37,764 nt of DNA from Betaproteobacteria bacterium (GCA_009781085.1 WQYV01000016.1:1-37764); one strand, 5' to 3'. Shown: positions 9,617 to 20,180, counted from the stretch's first letter. Numbers and translations: made by a program. The notes: generated from the letters alone by a model not told the origin.

Positions 9617-9922
9617 TTATCCCTTGAGGCTGTCCAGGTCATCCACGTGGATCGTACGGCGGTTGCGGAACATGGCAACAAGAATCGCCAGGCCGATGGC
9701 CGATTCCGCCGCCGCCACGGTGAGGATGAAGAAAACGAAAACCTGCCCGGCGATATCACCCATATAGCGCGAAAACGCGACGAAATTGATGTTGACCGCC
9801 AGAAGCATCAATTCAATTGACATTAGGAGGACGATGAGGTTTTTCCGGTTGAGAAAAATCCCTGCCACCCCGATGGCGAACAATATCGCGGCTAGAATGA
9901 GATAGTGGGTTAGCGAAAGCAT
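9617..9922 (-). CDS. nuoK: NADH-quinone oxidoreductase subunit K
   Basis: A 101-residue, three-TM protein of the ND4L family. [50 protein letters not shown] contains the conserved membrane glutamate in IELMLLAVN, and the second conserved glutamate is in [19 protein letters not shown]. These sit in the proton path beside NuoJ and NuoN. The ATG at 9922 follows GGAG; nuoJ ends 27 bases upstream. Confidence 0.97.
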   Translation of the reverse strand: MLSLTHYLILAAILFAIGVAGIFLNRKNLIVLLMSIELMLLAVNINFVAFSRYMGDIAGQVFVFFILTVAAAESAIGLAILVAMFRNRRTIHVDDLDSLKG

Positions 9923-9949
9923 CTTGTCAGTGACTCCACAATCGCGCGT

Positions 9950-10630
9950 TCATTGTGTCCCGCCTGACCGCGTCCCGGTAGGCGCTGCGGGTTCTTCGGA
10001 CATTTCCTTCTCGGACGCCATTTTCACCAATATCATCCGATCTTCATGGCGGACGACAACCTGCGCCTCCGGCGGGATGCGCTTGTCAGCATACGCACCC
10101 GAACGGCGGCGCAGCGTTAGGGACACCGCCGCAACCATCGCCACCAGCAGTACCAGCGCTGCAAGTTCAAAAGGATAGGCATAGTCAGTGTAAAGCACCC
10201 GACCCAACTCGCAGATGTTGCTAGTGCACTCAAAAGGTTTGCTCTGGCTGGTAATGGTTGCCGCTGCCGCAGGCATCTCCTTACCGCCAAAAGCACCCAC
10301 CAGCACCAGTCCCATTTCGATAGTCAACAGCACACCAACTGCCACCCCTATCGGCAAGTATTTCCAGAACCCTTCACGTAAGCGGGCGAAATCGATGTCA
10401 AGCATCATCACCACGAACAGAAACAGCACCATCACCGCGCCGACATAAACCATGACCAGCGTAATGGCGAGAAACTCGGCGGACAGCAATATCCAGATGC
10501 CGCTGGCGCTGAAAAACGCTAGCACTAGGAACAGCACCGCATGAACCGGATTGCGTGCAGTAATGACCCGCAACCCCGCAAAAATGAGGACTGCTGCAAA
10601 AAAGTAGAAAACGAAGGTTGAAAATTCCAT
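9950..10630 (-). CDS. nuoJ: NADH-quinone oxidoreductase subunit J
   Basis: A 226-residue polytopic subunit (ND6 family). The start is the ATG at 10630 (MEFSTFVFYFF), preceded by AAGGGGAATC; the open frame extends further upstream but only as sequence antisense-like to nothing known and overlapping the accessory gene. The hallmark stretch FLAITLVMVYVGAVMVLFLFVVMM contains the TM3 pi-bulge region involved in coupling. In this genome nuoJ is separated from nuoI by a 944-base, two-gene insertion; its start lies 11 bases after the TIMP-like gene's stop codon. Confidence 0.96.
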   Translation of the reverse strand: MEFSTFVFYFFAAVLIFAGLRVITARNPVHAVLFLVLAFFSASGIWILLSAEFLAITLVMVYVGAVMVLFLFVVMMLDIDFARLREGFWKYLPIGVAVGVLLTIEMGLVLVGAFGGKEMPAAAATITSQSKPFECTSNICELGRVLYTDYAYPFELAALVLLVAMVAAVSLTLRRRSGAYADKRIPPEAQVVVRHEDRMILVKMASEKEMSEEPAAPTGTRSGGTQ

Positions 10631-10641
10631 GATTCCCCTTC

Positions 10642-11055
10642 TTACATTTTCCTGCCGTGGCGGTTCAGCCACCGGATGTGTTTGGCCGCCTGTGGATGTG
10701 ATCCAAGGCTGTTTCCCATGCAACTGTCTGTCCAAAAACCTTCCGGTGGCCCGTCAGCTCTTTTGAGATAGAGAAGATGCTCCTCGCCTTCTTGCCCGAC
10801 ATACGGACATTCAACGGTTATCGAAAATACCGTGAGCATGTTCATATCTCCGGCCGCCTTCGATTTCCATGACTGAAGCACCTCCATTTCCATTTGCATC
10901 ACGTCTTCCTGAGCCTGTGCCACCGCCCCGATTTTGGCCAAAACAATGGCATCCGCACGCATATATGCACTTTTTACCCCCGGGTCTGTGCAACGGCAGG
11001 CCATTGCCTGTGAAGAGGCCAGCAACGATAACAACAGGAAGAAGAGTCTGCTCAT
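10642..11055 (-). CDS. Exported TIMP/NTR-like protein, candidate metalloprotease inhibitor or immunity protein
   Basis: A 137-residue protein with a signal peptide (MSRLFFLLLSLLASSQAMA). Predicted cleavage after AMA exposes Cys20 as the mature N-terminus, giving Cys-Arg-Cys. The next residues (TDPGVKSAYMRADAIVLAKI) follow the pattern of the animal TIMP N-terminus (CxC, then A-F/Y, then ADxVxxAK). Only four cysteines are present in the mature protein, at 20, 22, 83 and 112, or 1, 3, 64 and 93 in mature numbering. This is close to the TIMP/NTR disulfide spacing Cys1-Cys70 and Cys3-Cys99. Known for TIMPs: the mature Cys1 chelates the catalytic zinc of the protease. Inferred: a periplasmic inhibitor of the metallopeptidase encoded 13 bases upstream. 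The Shine-Dalgarno is weak, suggesting coupling to the upstream gene. Homology to TIMP is by motif only. Confidence 0.72.
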   Translation of the reverse strand: MSRLFFLLLSLLASSQAMACRCTDPGVKSAYMRADAIVLAKIGAVAQAQEDVMQMEMEVLQSWKSKAAGDMNMLTVFSITVECPYVGQEGEEHLLYLKRADGPPEGFWTDSCMGNSLGSHPQAAKHIRWLNRHGRKM

Positions 11056-11068
11056 GCTTTACGTCATC

Positions 11069-11554
11069 TCAACAGATACGCTGATTATTCATCGGGCCTA
11101 AAATACGGCCTATGACATTAGGATCATGCAAATTATTGAGCAGACACTTTTTCAGTGTGTCTTCCGCTTGAGTATCATTCCCCGGTGCACCGTTAACATG
11201 AGCAAGTTCATGGAGAAGGGAAGCAACCACAGTCCAATGCCCCATTGTGAATGCATACTTTGAAATAGTTATATCTTGCCCATTACGGGTACTATAGTAG
11301 CCCGGTGTAGCATCCGAACTATAACTGATCCATATCGAACTATCATTCCAAACATCTGCAAAAGAGCGTCCTCCCGGAAGAGCTTGAAATGCCGCATTAC
11401 ATGGGGCATGCCCTTTTATTCGGGAATTGATGACGTCCATCGCCCTCCGTAAAGTTGCAAGATATCCAGCTTCCGCTGTGGAATATGGCAAAAATATACG
11501 CATCGTATTTATCGGTCCGGCGTGGCCACTTGATGATGTATTGATGCTCGGCAT
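11069..11554 (-). CDS. Small HExxH metallopeptidase-like protein, candidate secreted effector
   Basis: A 161-residue protein with no signal peptide or TM segment. Its zincin motif is LLHELAHVNGAPGNDTQAED: His115 and His119 as zinc ligands and Glu116 as catalytic base. Asp127 or Glu131 could be the third ligand, since the metzincin position is a Gly here. Three cysteines (52, 137 and 161, the last residue) may form disulfides after export. The ATG at 11554 is preceded by a strong AAAGGAGA at 11562-11569, unlike the weak sites of its neighbours. Base composition is visibly AT-richer than the flanking nuo genes. I do not recognise a named family. The adjacent exported TIMP-like protein suggests an enzyme/inhibitor pair. 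A C-terminal effector domain gene of a type VI or other contact-dependent system is possible but unproven. Confidence 0.7.
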   Translation of the reverse strand: MPSINTSSSGHAGPINTMRIFLPYSTAEAGYLATLRRAMDVINSRIKGHAPCNAAFQALPGGRSFADVWNDSSIWISYSSDATPGYYSTRNGQDITISKYAFTMGHWTVVASLLHELAHVNGAPGNDTQAEDTLKKCLLNNLHDPNVIGRILGPMNNQRIC

Positions 11555-11574
11555 ATCGATTCTCCTTTAGCTCA

Positions 11575-12060
11575 TCACCGATACTTGGCATCCGCTGCCT
11601 TGGCTTCGTCGATCTGTTCCTTGAAACGGTCCCCTACCGCCAGCAACATCTTCTTAGTGTAGTAGAGGTCGCTGCGCTGCTCGCCGTGATAGTCAAAAAC
11701 CTGCGACTCCACGATGGCATCCACCGGGCAGGCTTCTTCGCAGAAACCGCAAAAGATGCACTTATTGAGATCGATGTCGTAGCGGGTCGTGCGCCTTGAG
11801 CCATCCTCGCGTTCGCCAATCTCGATGGTAATTGCCATTGCCGGACAGATTGCCTCGCACAGCTTGCAAGCAATGCAGCGTTCCTCACCGTCCGGGTAAC
11901 GCCGTAGCGCGTGCAGCGCCCGGAAACGCGGGCTCAACGGCGTTCTTTCCTCGGGGAACATCTGCGTAAGTTTGCGCAGAAAGAAATGACGCCCGGTCAG
12001 CGCCAACCCTTTTATCAGTTCCTTGAGGAACAGGCTTCCAATGTAATCCCTGGCTCCCAC
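11575..12060 (-). CDS. nuoI: NADH-quinone oxidoreductase subunit I
   Basis: A 161-residue ferredoxin-like subunit with two [4Fe-4S] motifs: Cys62, 65, 68, 72 ([12 protein letters not shown]) and Cys101, 104, 107, 111 ([12 protein letters not shown]), holding clusters N6a and N6b on the path to N2. The start codon is GTG at 12060, preceded by AAAGGGATAGGCC; the next in-frame ATG (residue 34) would delete conserved sequence. It starts 19 bases after nuoH. Its stop is followed 20 bases later by the metallopeptidase-like gene rather than by nuoJ. Confidence 0.97.
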   Translation of the reverse strand: MGARDYIGSLFLKELIKGLALTGRHFFLRKLTQMFPEERTPLSPRFRALHALRRYPDGEERCIACKLCEAICPAMAITIEIGEREDGSRRTTRYDIDLNKCIFCGFCEEACPVDAIVESQVFDYHGEQRSDLYYTKKMLLAVGDRFKEQIDEAKAADAKYR

Positions 12061-12079
12061 GGCCTATCCCTTTACCTTG

Positions 12080-13129
12080 TTATTTCCAGATCGACAGCGG
12101 AGACATCATCCACACCGCTACCACCACGACCCACACCAGCGTGATCGGAACGAACACTTTCCAACCCAATCGCATGACATGGTCGTAGCGGAAACGGGGG
12201 AAAGTAGCACGCACCCACAAGAATACAAACAGGAAGAACGCCGTCTTCAAGGCCAACCAATGAAACCCGTCCGGCAGGAAACCCACCGGCGAAAGCCAGC
12301 CGCCAAGAAACAGGATCGAAGTCATCGTAGAAACCAAGATCATGTTGGCGTACTCAGCCAGGAAGAACAGCGCAAAAGCCATGCCCGAATATTCGACCAT
12401 ATGCCCGGCAACGATTTCGGATTCGCCTTCCACCACGTCGAACGGCGCACGGTTGGTTTCCGCGAGGCCAGAAACGAAATAGACCACAAACATCGGCAGC
12501 AGCGGCAACCAGTTCCATGACAGGAATCCGACCCCCCTCTCGGCGAACATACCCTGCCCCTGCTGGGTGACGATATCCGTCAGGTTGAGGCTTTTTGATA
12601 CTAGCAACACGCAAATCAGTGCAAAACCGAGTGAAACCTCGTAAGACACCATCTGCGCAGTCGCCCGCATTGCGCCAAGGAAAGCGTACTTGGAGTTTGA
12701 TGCCCAACCCGCGATGATGACGCCGTAGACCTCTATCGAGGTAACCGCCAACACAAAGAGCAGGCCAGCGTTGATGTTGGCCACTACCAAACCATCCCCG
12801 AGGGGAATCACCGCCCAAGCCGCCAGCGAAGGCGCGATGGCAAGGATTGGTCCGATGACGAAAAGCCCTTTGTTGGCCCCACTCGGGATGATGACTTCCT
12901 TGAAAAGCAGCTTGACCGCGTCGGCAATCGGTTGCAACAGCCCAAGCGGCCCAACCCGGTTCGGTCCGACGCGCAACTGTATGGCACCGATGACTTTGCG
13001 CTCGAAATACGTCAGGTAAGCCACGCACCCCATCAACGGCGCGACCACAACGATGATCTTGACCAACGCCCATACCGCAGGCCAAGCCGAACCGAAAAAG
13101 GTTTCAAGCGGTTGCAATATTGCATCCAT
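12080..13129 (-). CDS. nuoH: NADH-quinone oxidoreductase subunit H
   Basis: A 349-residue membrane subunit (ND1 family) that forms the quinone access chamber with NuoB and NuoD. Typical stretches are [60 protein letters not shown] and [18 protein letters not shown]. The start is the ATG at 13129, whose first base is also the last base of the nuoG stop codon (TGATG), indicating translational coupling; a TTG one codon earlier is less likely. Confidence 0.97.
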   Translation of the reverse strand: MDAILQPLETFFGSAWPAVWALVKIIVVVAPLMGCVAYLTYFERKVIGAIQLRVGPNRVGPLGLLQPIADAVKLLFKEVIIPSGANKGLFVIGPILAIAPSLAAWAVIPLGDGLVVANINAGLLFVLAVTSIEVYGVIIAGWASNSKYAFLGAMRATAQMVSYEVSLGFALICVLLVSKSLNLTDIVTQQGQGMFAERGVGFLSWNWLPLLPMFVVYFVSGLAETNRAPFDVVEGESEIVAGHMVEYSGMAFALFFLAEYANMILVSTMTSILFLGGWLSPVGFLPDGFHWLALKTAFFLFVFLWVRATFPRFRYDHVMRLGWKVFVPITLVWVVVVAVWMMSPLSIWK

Positions 13130-15486
13130 CAAAGTCGCTCCACGCTCAATTCGCCATGCAGTGGGCCAAGCGCTACGGTCGAAGTGTGCGCAGCGGCAAT
13201 GCGGATGCAGCCTGGTGCAAGGTTTTCATCCGCTTCGGCCTGTAGTTCGACCGTCCCTCCAGTTCCCTTGATTCGCACCCTACCAGCGGGCTGCACACTC
13301 AGGGATGCCATCGTCGCCAATGGCATCCTTGCCACGGGCTGCACGGCATCGGCAGTCTTTTGCAACGACAATGCACGCCGCACCAGCGGGTCAGCGAAAT
13401 AAACCGGCACGTCGGCGACACGTTGCAAGGTATTGGCACGAACTGCAGAAGGCACGGCCGCCGGTACGTCGCCAATGGTATTGTCAAGCCGGGTATGAAT
13501 GTCAGGACTGCCGTCACCTGCCAAGGCCTCGTCGCGCACAGCCTCGAAATCGTCCTGGTTAAAACCCGGCAGTTCGAGCAGGTTGCCCAATACCCGCAGG
13601 ATTTTCCAACCCGGACGTGCTTCCCCGCGCGGATGCGTCGAAGCCTCGAAACTCTGCACGTCTCCGATGCAATTTACGAAAGTCCCCGGCGTCTCAGTAA
13701 ACGGAGCCAACGGCAACAGCACGTCAGCAACCTGACGCAAAGCGGGCGAATCGAAGGCACTGATCGCAACAACCAACCGCGCACGATCCATTGCTTCCAC
13801 GGTGGCAACACCGTCAGCGAAATCGAGATCAGGTTCGGCTCCAAACAACAGGTAGGCGTGGCGTGGAGATTCGATCATCGCCCGCGCATCCAATCCGCCC
13901 TCGCCCGGAATGGCTTTGGCAAAATACCCGCCCACGCTGTTGGCCGCTTCACCAACGAAACCGAAGGACGCCCCGGACAGGCGCGCAATCTCTTGCGCCC
14001 ACAAGTGCAATTCGGCAGCGCGTGGGTGCTGCTCGGCAAGGTTGCCAAGCCACACCGCTGTCCTCTCGCCGTCCGCGAGGCTTTGCGCAATAGCCCTGGC
14101 ATCATTCGAAATTTCGGCTGGCACTCTTGCCGACAGCGTTCCCGAAAGCGACTTGCCGGTCATCGTAGCCAGCGCGGCGGCGATAGCGGCCAAAGCATCC
14201 ACCATCTCCGAGGGCGGAACCAGTGCACGCGTGGCCATCGGCATCCACCAATCTTCGGCATTCGGCCCCACGGTGCACACTTGCAAATCGTGGCGCATCG
14301 CAGAATGGCGCACCTTTTGCGCAAGCAGCGGTGCGTCCTTGCGCAGGAAACTGCCGATGACCAGGATGCTGTTGAGATCATGAACATCGACCACGGTCAT
14401 ACCGAGCCAAGGAACCCCGGCGCGCACGGCATCGCCCCGGAAGTCGTGGCAGCGTAAGCGGAAATCGACGTTTTCCGAGCCTAGTCCACGCGCTAGTTTT
14501 TGCAGCAAGTAAAGTTCTTCGACGGTCGAGTGCGGGGAAGCCAGCGCACCAAGCGCTTGCCCGCCTTGCTCGCTCACGACGGCGCGCAAGGCGCTGGAAA
14601 CGAATGCGAGCGCGATTTGCCACGATTCGGGATGCCAATTGTCCCCGTTGCGCATCATCGGTGAAATCAAGCGCTGCGCGCTCGTGAGCGCCTCGTAGGA
14701 GAAACGGTCCCTATCGGCCAGCCAGCATTCGTTGAGCTGTTCGTTGCTCAGGGGCAGCACTCGCTTGACCTCGTCGTTCTTGGTTTGGACGATGAGGTTG
14801 GTTCCCAGCGAATCATGCGGGCTCACCGAACGCCGCCGCGACAATTCCCAGGTACGTGCGCTGTATCGGAACGGTTTGGAGGTCAACGCACCAACCGGGC
14901 AAAGGTCGATAACGTTGCCGGAGAGTTCAGAATCAACCGCACAACCAAGGAAGGTCATGATTTCAGCGTGGTCGCCCCGAAATGCCTGCCCCATTTCCAT
15001 TTCACCGCCGATTTCGGCGGTGAACCGCACACAACGCGTGCAGTTGATGCAGCGGCTTGCCTCGGAAGAAATCAGCGAACCATAGTTTTTGTTGACGAAA
15101 ATGCGCTTTTCTTCCTGGTAGCGTGCCTGCGAGCTTCCATAGCCAACCGCCAAATCCTGCAACAGGCACTCGCCGCCTTGGTCGCAAACCGGGCAATCGA
15201 GCGGATGGTTGATGAGCAGAAATTCCATCACCCCTTTCTGCGCCTCTAGCGCTGCCTCTGAACGGGTCCAGACCTTCATGCCGTGGGTCACGGGCGTGGC
15301 GCACGCGGGCAGCGGCTTGGGGGCTTTTTCGACATGCACCAGGCACATGCGGCAACTGGCCACAATCGACAGCTTTTTATGATAACAGAAGTGAGGAATG
15401 TAGATGCCGGCCAGGGTCGCGGCATCCATTACGGTGCTGCCTTCCGGAACCTGAACCGCCTTGCCGTCGATTTCAATGTCTAGCAT
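13129..15486 (-). CDS. nuoG: NADH-quinone oxidoreductase subunit G
   Basis: A 785-residue iron-sulfur subunit of the hydrophilic arm. The start is the ATG at 15486 ([11 protein letters not shown]); further upstream the frame only duplicates nuoF DNA. Cluster motifs are visible: [2Fe-2S] N1b at Cys34, 45, 48 and 62; N5-type [14 protein letters not shown]; and a [4Fe-4S] set with CINCTRC and a later CPVGAL. After about residue 220 it continues into the molybdopterin-oxidoreductase-like domain, which in complex I is structural. It overlaps the nuoF stop by 7 bases and touches nuoH by one base. Confidence 0.97.
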   Translation of the reverse strand: MLDIEIDGKAVQVPEGSTVMDAATLAGIYIPHFCYHKKLSIVASCRMCLVHVEKAPKPLPACATPVTHGMKVWTRSEAALEAQKGVMEFLLINHPLDCPVCDQGGECLLQDLAVGYGSSQARYQEEKRIFVNKNYGSLISSEASRCINCTRCVRFTAEIGGEMEMGQAFRGDHAEIMTFLGCAVDSELSGNVIDLCPVGALTSKPFRYSARTWELSRRRSVSPHDSLGTNLIVQTKNDEVKRVLPLSNEQLNECWLADRDRFSYEALTSAQRLISPMMRNGDNWHPESWQIALAFVSSALRAVVSEQGGQALGALASPHSTVEELYLLQKLARGLGSENVDFRLRCHDFRGDAVRAGVPWLGMTVVDVHDLNSILVIGSFLRKDAPLLAQKVRHSAMRHDLQVCTVGPNAEDWWMPMATRALVPPSEMVDALAAIAAALATMTGKSLSGTLSARVPAEISNDARAIAQSLADGERTAVWLGNLAEQHPRAAELHLWAQEIARLSGASFGFVGEAANSVGGYFAKAIPGEGGLDARAMIESPRHAYLLFGAEPDLDFADGVATVEAMDRARLVVAISAFDSPALRQVADVLLPLAPFTETPGTFVNCIGDVQSFEASTHPRGEARPGWKILRVLGNLLELPGFNQDDFEAVRDEALAGDGSPDIHTRLDNTIGDVPAAVPSAVRANTLQRVADVPVYFADPLVRRALSLQKTADAVQPVARMPLATMASLSVQPAGRVRIKGTGGTVELQAEADENLAPGCIRIAAAHTSTVALGPLHGELSVERL

Positions 15487-16799
15487 GACTGGCTCACGTA
15501 GATTTGGCTGCCGGTATCCTGCACCGCAGGGGGGACCAGGCATTTCTTGTTTTCGATGTGGTACTCGAACTCGTCGGCAAAATGCTTGACGAAGCTCTGC
15601 ACCGGCCCTGCCGCCGCGTCGCCGAGCGCGCAAATCGTGCGACCCGAGATGTTCCCCGCCACTGAACGTAGCAGGTCGAGGTCTTCAGGCCGCCCAGCCC
15701 CGGATTCGATCCGGTGTATCACGCGATACATCCACCCCGTGCCCTCGCGACAAGGTGTGCACTGCCCGCAGGATTCTTCATGATAAAACAGTGCCAAGCG
15801 TTCCAGCGCCCGCACCATACAGGTGGTTTCATCCATGACGATCACCGCGCCAGAACCAAGCATCGACCCTGCCTTGGCAATCGAGTCGAAGTCCAACGTA
15901 CAGTCCATCATGATGTCGGCGGGAACGACCGGTGCCGAGGAGCCGCCCGGGATCACCGCCTTAAGTTTACGTCCAGCTCGCATGCCGCCTGCCATCTCCA
16001 GCAGTTCGGGAAACGGCGTACCGAGTTTGAGCTCGTAATTGCCGGGTCTGCACACATGGCCGGAAACCGAAAAGAGCTTTGTACCACCGTTATTGGGTTT
16101 ACCCAGTTTCAGGAAAGCAGCGCCACCCATCTTCATGATGAAAGGCACCGACGCAAACGTTTCGGTGTTGTTGACCGTCGTCGGTTTGCCGTACAGGCCG
16201 TATGAAGCCGGGAACGGTGGTTTAAAACGGGGTTGCCCCTTTTTGCCTTCGATGGATTCGAGCAACGCGGTTTCTTCGCCGCAGATGTAAGCCCCGTAGC
16301 CGTGATGTGCAAAGAGCTCAAAGGAAAAATCGCTGCCGAGGATATTCTGGCCAAGGAGCCCAGCGGCACGCGCTTCATCCAAGGCTTCCTCAAAGCGTTG
16401 GTAAATCTCAAAAACCTCGCCGTGGATATAGTTGTAACCACGTGAGCAACCCATCGCATAAGCGCCGATAAGCATTCCTTCGATCACCGTATGCGGGTTA
16501 TAGCGCAGGATGTCTCGATCTTTGAACGTACCCGGCTCGCCCTCGTCGGAATTACAGGCCAAATATTTGTCGCCGGGGAAGGAACGCGGCATGAACGACC
16601 ACTTCAGCCCGGTTGGGAAACCCGCACCGCCGCGTCCACGTAAGCCCGAAGCCTTGATTTCGGCAATGATGGCATCAGGCGGCGTTTTCTCCTTGATGAT
16701 CTTGCGAAACGCCTCATAACCCCCTCGAGCGATGTAATTCTGAAGTTGCCAGGTATGGTCGCCGTCGAGGCCGGCGAGAATCAATCTATGCTCGCTCAT
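15480..16799 (-). CDS. nuoF: NADH-quinone oxidoreductase subunit F
   Basis: A 439-residue flavoprotein subunit that oxidises NADH through FMN. It has the glycine-rich [15 protein letters not shown] (from about residue 55), [18 protein letters not shown] and [21 protein letters not shown] for nucleotide and FMN binding. [12 protein letters not shown] plus a downstream Cys in [10 protein letters not shown] form the [4Fe-4S] N3 site. The ATG overlaps the nuoE TGA as ATGA. Length is normal for the family. Confidence 0.98.
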   Translation of the reverse strand: MSEHRLILAGLDGDHTWQLQNYIARGGYEAFRKIIKEKTPPDAIIAEIKASGLRGRGGAGFPTGLKWSFMPRSFPGDKYLACNSDEGEPGTFKDRDILRYNPHTVIEGMLIGAYAMGCSRGYNYIHGEVFEIYQRFEEALDEARAAGLLGQNILGSDFSFELFAHHGYGAYICGEETALLESIEGKKGQPRFKPPFPASYGLYGKPTTVNNTETFASVPFIMKMGGAAFLKLGKPNNGGTKLFSVSGHVCRPGNYELKLGTPFPELLEMAGGMRAGRKLKAVIPGGSSAPVVPADIMMDCTLDFDSIAKAGSMLGSGAVIVMDETTCMVRALERLALFYHEESCGQCTPCREGTGWMYRVIHRIESGAGRPEDLDLLRSVAGNISGRTICALGDAAAGPVQSFVKHFADEFEYHIENKKCLVPPAVQDTGSQIYVSQSC

Positions 16800-17275
16800 T
16801 GCTTCTCCAGGTCGGCCAACATCTCGTCAATTTTCTCGGTTGTCATGAAACTGCACATATGGTGGTTGTTATGCAGCAACACCGGGGCATCGCCGCAAGC
16901 CCCCATGCATTCCCCCTCCTTGAGGGTAAATTTGCCGTCGGGCGTGGTTTCGTTGAAATCGATGCCAAGCTTTTTCTTCAAGTACTCCGCTGCATGCACC
17001 CCACCGGAAAGCGCGCAGGGCAGGTTAGTACACACCGTGATCTTGTGGCGGCCTACATGCGCGAGGTCGTACATGCCATAGAAGGTTGCCACTTCCCAAG
17101 CGGCAATTGGCGGGATACCGATGTAACCGGCCACGAACTCGATGGCCTCCTTCGGTAACCAACCCTTCTCCTGCTGCGCAATGCGCAACGCCGAGATGAG
17201 CGCTGATTGCTTCTTGCCGGGCGGGTACTTGGCAATCTCCCGGTCTATCTGTTGTAACGATTCCTGACTCAACAT
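16796..17275 (-). CDS. nuoE: NADH-quinone oxidoreductase subunit E
   Basis: A 159-residue thioredoxin-like subunit carrying the [2Fe-2S] N1a cluster on Cys82, Cys87 (CTNLPC) and Cys123, Cys127 (CMGAC). The N-terminal helical part includes [21 protein letters not shown], typical of the family. It pairs with NuoF in the NADH dehydrogenase module. The start ATG at 17275 follows GGAAGAG; its stop overlaps the nuoF start by the ATGA junction. Confidence 0.97.
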   Translation of the reverse strand: MLSQESLQQIDREIAKYPPGKKQSALISALRIAQQEKGWLPKEAIEFVAGYIGIPPIAAWEVATFYGMYDLAHVGRHKITVCTNLPCALSGGVHAAEYLKKKLGIDFNETTPDGKFTLKEGECMGACGDAPVLLHNNHHMCSFMTTEKIDEMLADLEKQ

Positions 17276-17291
17276 ATCTGGGCTCTTCCGG

Positions 17292-18545
17292 TCAGCGGTC
17301 TACGTCACCAAACACTACGTCCAGCGTGCCCATGAGCGCCACCACGTCGGCAATCATGTGCCCGCGCGCCATTTCATCCATCGCCGCCAAGTGGACAAAA
17401 CCTGCCGAGCGCAGCCTGATCCGGTAGGGCTTATTGGCACCATCCGAAATCGCGTATACACCGAATTCCCCCTTAGGGTGCTCAATAGTGGCATATACCT
17501 CGCCCTCAGGGACATGGAAACCCTCGGAAAAGAGCTTGAAGTGGTGTATCAACTCCTCCATGTCGCTCTTGACCTTTTCACGCTTCGGCGGGGCTATCTT
17601 GTGATTATCGGTGATGACCGAGCCAGGGTTCTTGCGCAACCAATCAATGCACTGCCGAATAATCCGGGTCGACTGGCGCATCTCTTCCATTCGGCACAGA
17701 TAACGATCATAACAGTCCCCATTCTTACCGACAGGGATATCGAAATCGAGACGGTCGTATACCTCGTAGGGCTGCTTCCTGCGCAAATCCCAGGCAATGC
17801 CCGAACCACGCAGCATCGGTCCTGAAAAACCCATTGCCAGCGCCCGTTCCGGCGACACCACGCCGATGCCAACGGTGCGCTGCTTCCAGATGCGGTTCTC
17901 GGTGAGCAGCGTTTCGTAGTCGTCGCAGCACTTCGGAAAGCGCTCGAAAAAATCCTCAAGGAAATCGAGCATTGACCCTTCACGTGCCGCATTGAGTTGC
18001 TTCAACTGGCTCTCGCTCTTGAAGCGATTGGGTTTGTACTTCGGCATGCTGTCGGGTAGGTCGCGGTAAACGCCGCCGGGCCGGTAATAAGCTGGATGCC
18101 AGCGCGCCCCGGACACCGCCTCATAGACATCGAGCAGGTCTGCGCGCTCGCGGAAGGCGTAGAGGATCATCGTCATCGCGCCGATATCGAAAGCGTGCGA
18201 GCCGATAAGCACCAAATGGTTGAGAACGCGGGTAATTTCATCGAACATCACCCGGATGTACTGGGCGCGCTCTGGAACCTCGATGCCAAGCAGTTTTTCC
18301 ACCGCCAAGCAGTAAACGTGTTCGTTGCACATCGTCGCCATGTAATCGAGCCGATCCATGTAGGGCACGGACTGCAGCCAAGTACGGCTCTCGGCGAGCT
18401 TCTCGGTTCCACGATGCAGGAACCCGATATGTGGATCAGCGCGCTCGACTACCTCACCATCCAGCTCAAGTATCAGGCGCAATACCCCGTGCGCTGCTGG
18501 GTGCTGTGGACCGAAGTTAAGCGTGTAATTGCGGATCTCAGACAT
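17292..18545 (-). CDS. nuoD: NADH-quinone oxidoreductase subunit D
   Basis: A 417-residue, 49-kDa-type subunit related to [NiFe]-hydrogenase large subunits, forming the quinone-binding site with NuoB. Typical stretches are [52 protein letters not shown] and [21 protein letters not shown]. The start is the ATG at 18545 ([10 protein letters not shown]), which overlaps the end of nuoC by 8 bases; an extension upstream would lie wholly in nuoC. Confidence 0.98.
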   Translation of the reverse strand: MSEIRNYTLNFGPQHPAAHGVLRLILELDGEVVERADPHIGFLHRGTEKLAESRTWLQSVPYMDRLDYMATMCNEHVYCLAVEKLLGIEVPERAQYIRVMFDEITRVLNHLVLIGSHAFDIGAMTMILYAFRERADLLDVYEAVSGARWHPAYYRPGGVYRDLPDSMPKYKPNRFKSESQLKQLNAAREGSMLDFLEDFFERFPKCCDDYETLLTENRIWKQRTVGIGVVSPERALAMGFSGPMLRGSGIAWDLRRKQPYEVYDRLDFDIPVGKNGDCYDRYLCRMEEMRQSTRIIRQCIDWLRKNPGSVITDNHKIAPPKREKVKSDMEELIHHFKLFSEGFHVPEGEVYATIEHPKGEFGVYAISDGANKPYRIRLRSAGFVHLAAMDEMARGHMIADVVALMGTLDVVFGDVDR

Positions 18546-19152
18546 GGCCGATTTCCCCGTAGCCTGCCTCGCGCACAATTCGCGGCGCGTTCTCGCGCGG
18601 CTCGATCGTCACCGGTTGATAAACCACCCTACCTGCCTCGGTGTCATAACGCACTTCCGTATACCCCGAAACCGGAAAATCCTTGCGTAGGGGATGCCCC
18701 ACGAAACCGTAATCGGTCAGGATACGGCGTAAATCGGTATGGCCTGAATACATGATACCGACGAGGTCGAACGCCTCGCGTTCCTGCCAGTTGGCGCTCG
18801 CCCACAGGCCACAGACCGAATCGAGCACCGGAAAATCGTTGTTTGGGGAAAACGCCCGCACGCGCAGCCGCCAGTTATGTTCGAGGGAAAGCAAGTGCAA
18901 AACCGTGGCAAAACGCCTGCCAGGCTTGCACGTGGTCTCGCCATTGCCGTAAGCCGAATAATCCACCCCGCAGATATCCATCAACTGCTCGAACCGCAAT
19001 TCGGCATGGTCGCGCAGGGTACGGACGACCTCTAAGTAATCTTCCGCACCCACCTCGACCGTGATTTCGCCCAGATTCTCAGTCAGCGAACGCAACCGCC
19101 CACCGAAGACAATCTGTAAAATCTGGCTCAGGCGCTCAAGTTTGGCATTCAT
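18538..19152 (-). CDS. nuoC: NADH-quinone oxidoreductase subunit C
   Basis: A 204-residue, 30-kDa-type subunit. The signature [40 protein letters not shown] is clear. It is a separate gene, not fused to nuoD as in Escherichia coli, which matches betaproteobacteria. The start is the ATG at 19152, 17 bases after nuoB. Confidence 0.97.
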   Translation of the reverse strand: MNAKLERLSQILQIVFGGRLRSLTENLGEITVEVGAEDYLEVVRTLRDHAELRFEQLMDICGVDYSAYGNGETTCKPGRRFATVLHLLSLEHNWRLRVRAFSPNNDFPVLDSVCGLWASANWQEREAFDLVGIMYSGHTDLRRILTDYGFVGHPLRKDFPVSGYTEVRYDTEAGRVVYQPVTIEPRENAPRIVREAGYGEIGHV

Positions 19153-19169
19153 TTGAACTCCACATCCCT

Positions 19170-19649
19170 TTAGCGGCGCGCGATGGTGTTGGTACGCTTG
19201 ATCTTGTTCTGGAGTTGCAGCAGGCCGTAAAGCAGAGCCTCAGCCGTAGGCGGACATCCAGGCACGTAAACATCGACAGGCACGATCCGGTCACAGCCAC
19301 GCACTACCGAATAGGAGTAGTGGTAATAGCCACCGCCATTAGCACAGGAACCCATCGAAACCACCCAGCGCGGCTCGGCAAGCTGATCGTACACACGGCG
19401 CATTGCCGGAGCCATCTTGTTAGTCAGCGTGCCAGCAACAATCATCACGTCAGACTGGCGTGGGCTAGCGCGGAAAATGATGCCAAAGCGGTCGAGGTCA
19501 TAACGTGCCATCCCCGAGTGCATCATCTCGATTGCGCAACAGGCTAACCCGAAAGTCACCGGCCACAAAGACCCTGTGCGCGTCCAGTTGATGACCGTAT
19601 CCAGCGACGTGGTTACGAAACCTTCACGAAAAACACCTTCGATACTCAT
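19170..19649 (-). CDS. nuoB: NADH-quinone oxidoreductase subunit B
   Basis: A 159-residue PSST-type subunit that binds the terminal [4Fe-4S] cluster N2. The ligands are visible as the tandem Cys37-Cys38 (LACCAIEMM), Cys102 ([10 protein letters not shown]) and Cys132 ([19 protein letters not shown]). It hands electrons to quinone. It begins 3 bases after the nuoA stop codon. Confidence 0.98.
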   Translation of the reverse strand: MSIEGVFREGFVTTSLDTVINWTRTGSLWPVTFGLACCAIEMMHSGMARYDLDRFGIIFRASPRQSDVMIVAGTLTNKMAPAMRRVYDQLAEPRWVVSMGSCANGGGYYHYSYSVVRGCDRIVPVDVYVPGCPPTAEALLYGLLQLQNKIKRTNTIARR

Positions 19650-19652
19650 GTT

Positions 19653-20030
19653 TCATTCCCAGTCGAGCGCACCATTCTTCCACTCGACGATGTAGCCAAT
19701 AATCAGGATGGCAAGAAACACCATAACCGAACCAAACATGAACCACACCGCCACCTGGGCGGCGATGAACTCCTTGAACACCACTGCCCACGGAAAAAGG
19801 AAAGCGATTTCGAGGTCGAACAGGATGAAGAGGATGGCAATCAGGTAGTACCGGATGTCGAACTTCATCCGGGCGTCTTCAAACGCATCGAAGCCGCACT
19901 CATAGGCAGCTATTTTGTCTGCGTCTGGCCGGTTCGGGCCGAGCATCTTGCCAAGGAAGAATGGTACGACGCCAAAGGCAAGTCCGACAAAAACGAACAG
20001 CAGAACAGGCAGATAGTTCTCCAGCAGCAT
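19653..20030 (-). CDS. nuoA: NADH-quinone oxidoreductase subunit A
   Basis: A 125-residue, three-TM protein (ND3 family) with the conserved loop [41 protein letters not shown] that lines the quinone chamber, including the conserved Cys of the switch loop. It is the first gene of the nuo operon. The ATG at 20030 is preceded by GGGAGGAAC. No clear promoter was found in the 150 bases between it and the tRNA gene, so readthrough from the tRNA promoter is plausible. Confidence 0.97.
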   Translation of the reverse strand: MLLENYLPVLLFVFVGLAFGVVPFFLGKMLGPNRPDADKIAAYECGFDAFEDARMKFDIRYYLIAILFILFDLEIAFLFPWAVVFKEFIAAQVAVWFMFGSVMVFLAILIIGYIVEWKNGALDWE

Positions 20031-20138
20031 GACCTATGTTCCTCCCTTCATATCGCAAACCTGGTGCGGCCTGAAAACTCCGACAATTTGTGGCATAAGC
20101 CATACTGCCTTGTATTTCTTGCTACTATTTTCTCGCAG

Positions 20139-20156
20139 AAGCGGTTACCCCCGCTT
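20139..20156 (-). other. Short hairpin between tRNA-Leu and nuoA
   Basis: Perfect 6-base arms AAGCGG and CCGCTT around a 6-base loop lie 25 bases beyond the tRNA 3' end. There is no T-run after it on the minus strand, so it is not a strong intrinsic terminator. It could mark the tRNA 3' processing region or attenuate readthrough into nuoA. Confidence 0.3.
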
Positions 20157-20180
20157 TGACTTCGATCATTTATTTTTATG

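Noticed and set aside
13360-14457. Plus-strand 365-codon open frame
   Set aside because: It lies entirely inside nuoG on the opposite strand and shows no motif; long antisense frames are expected in GC-rich DNA.
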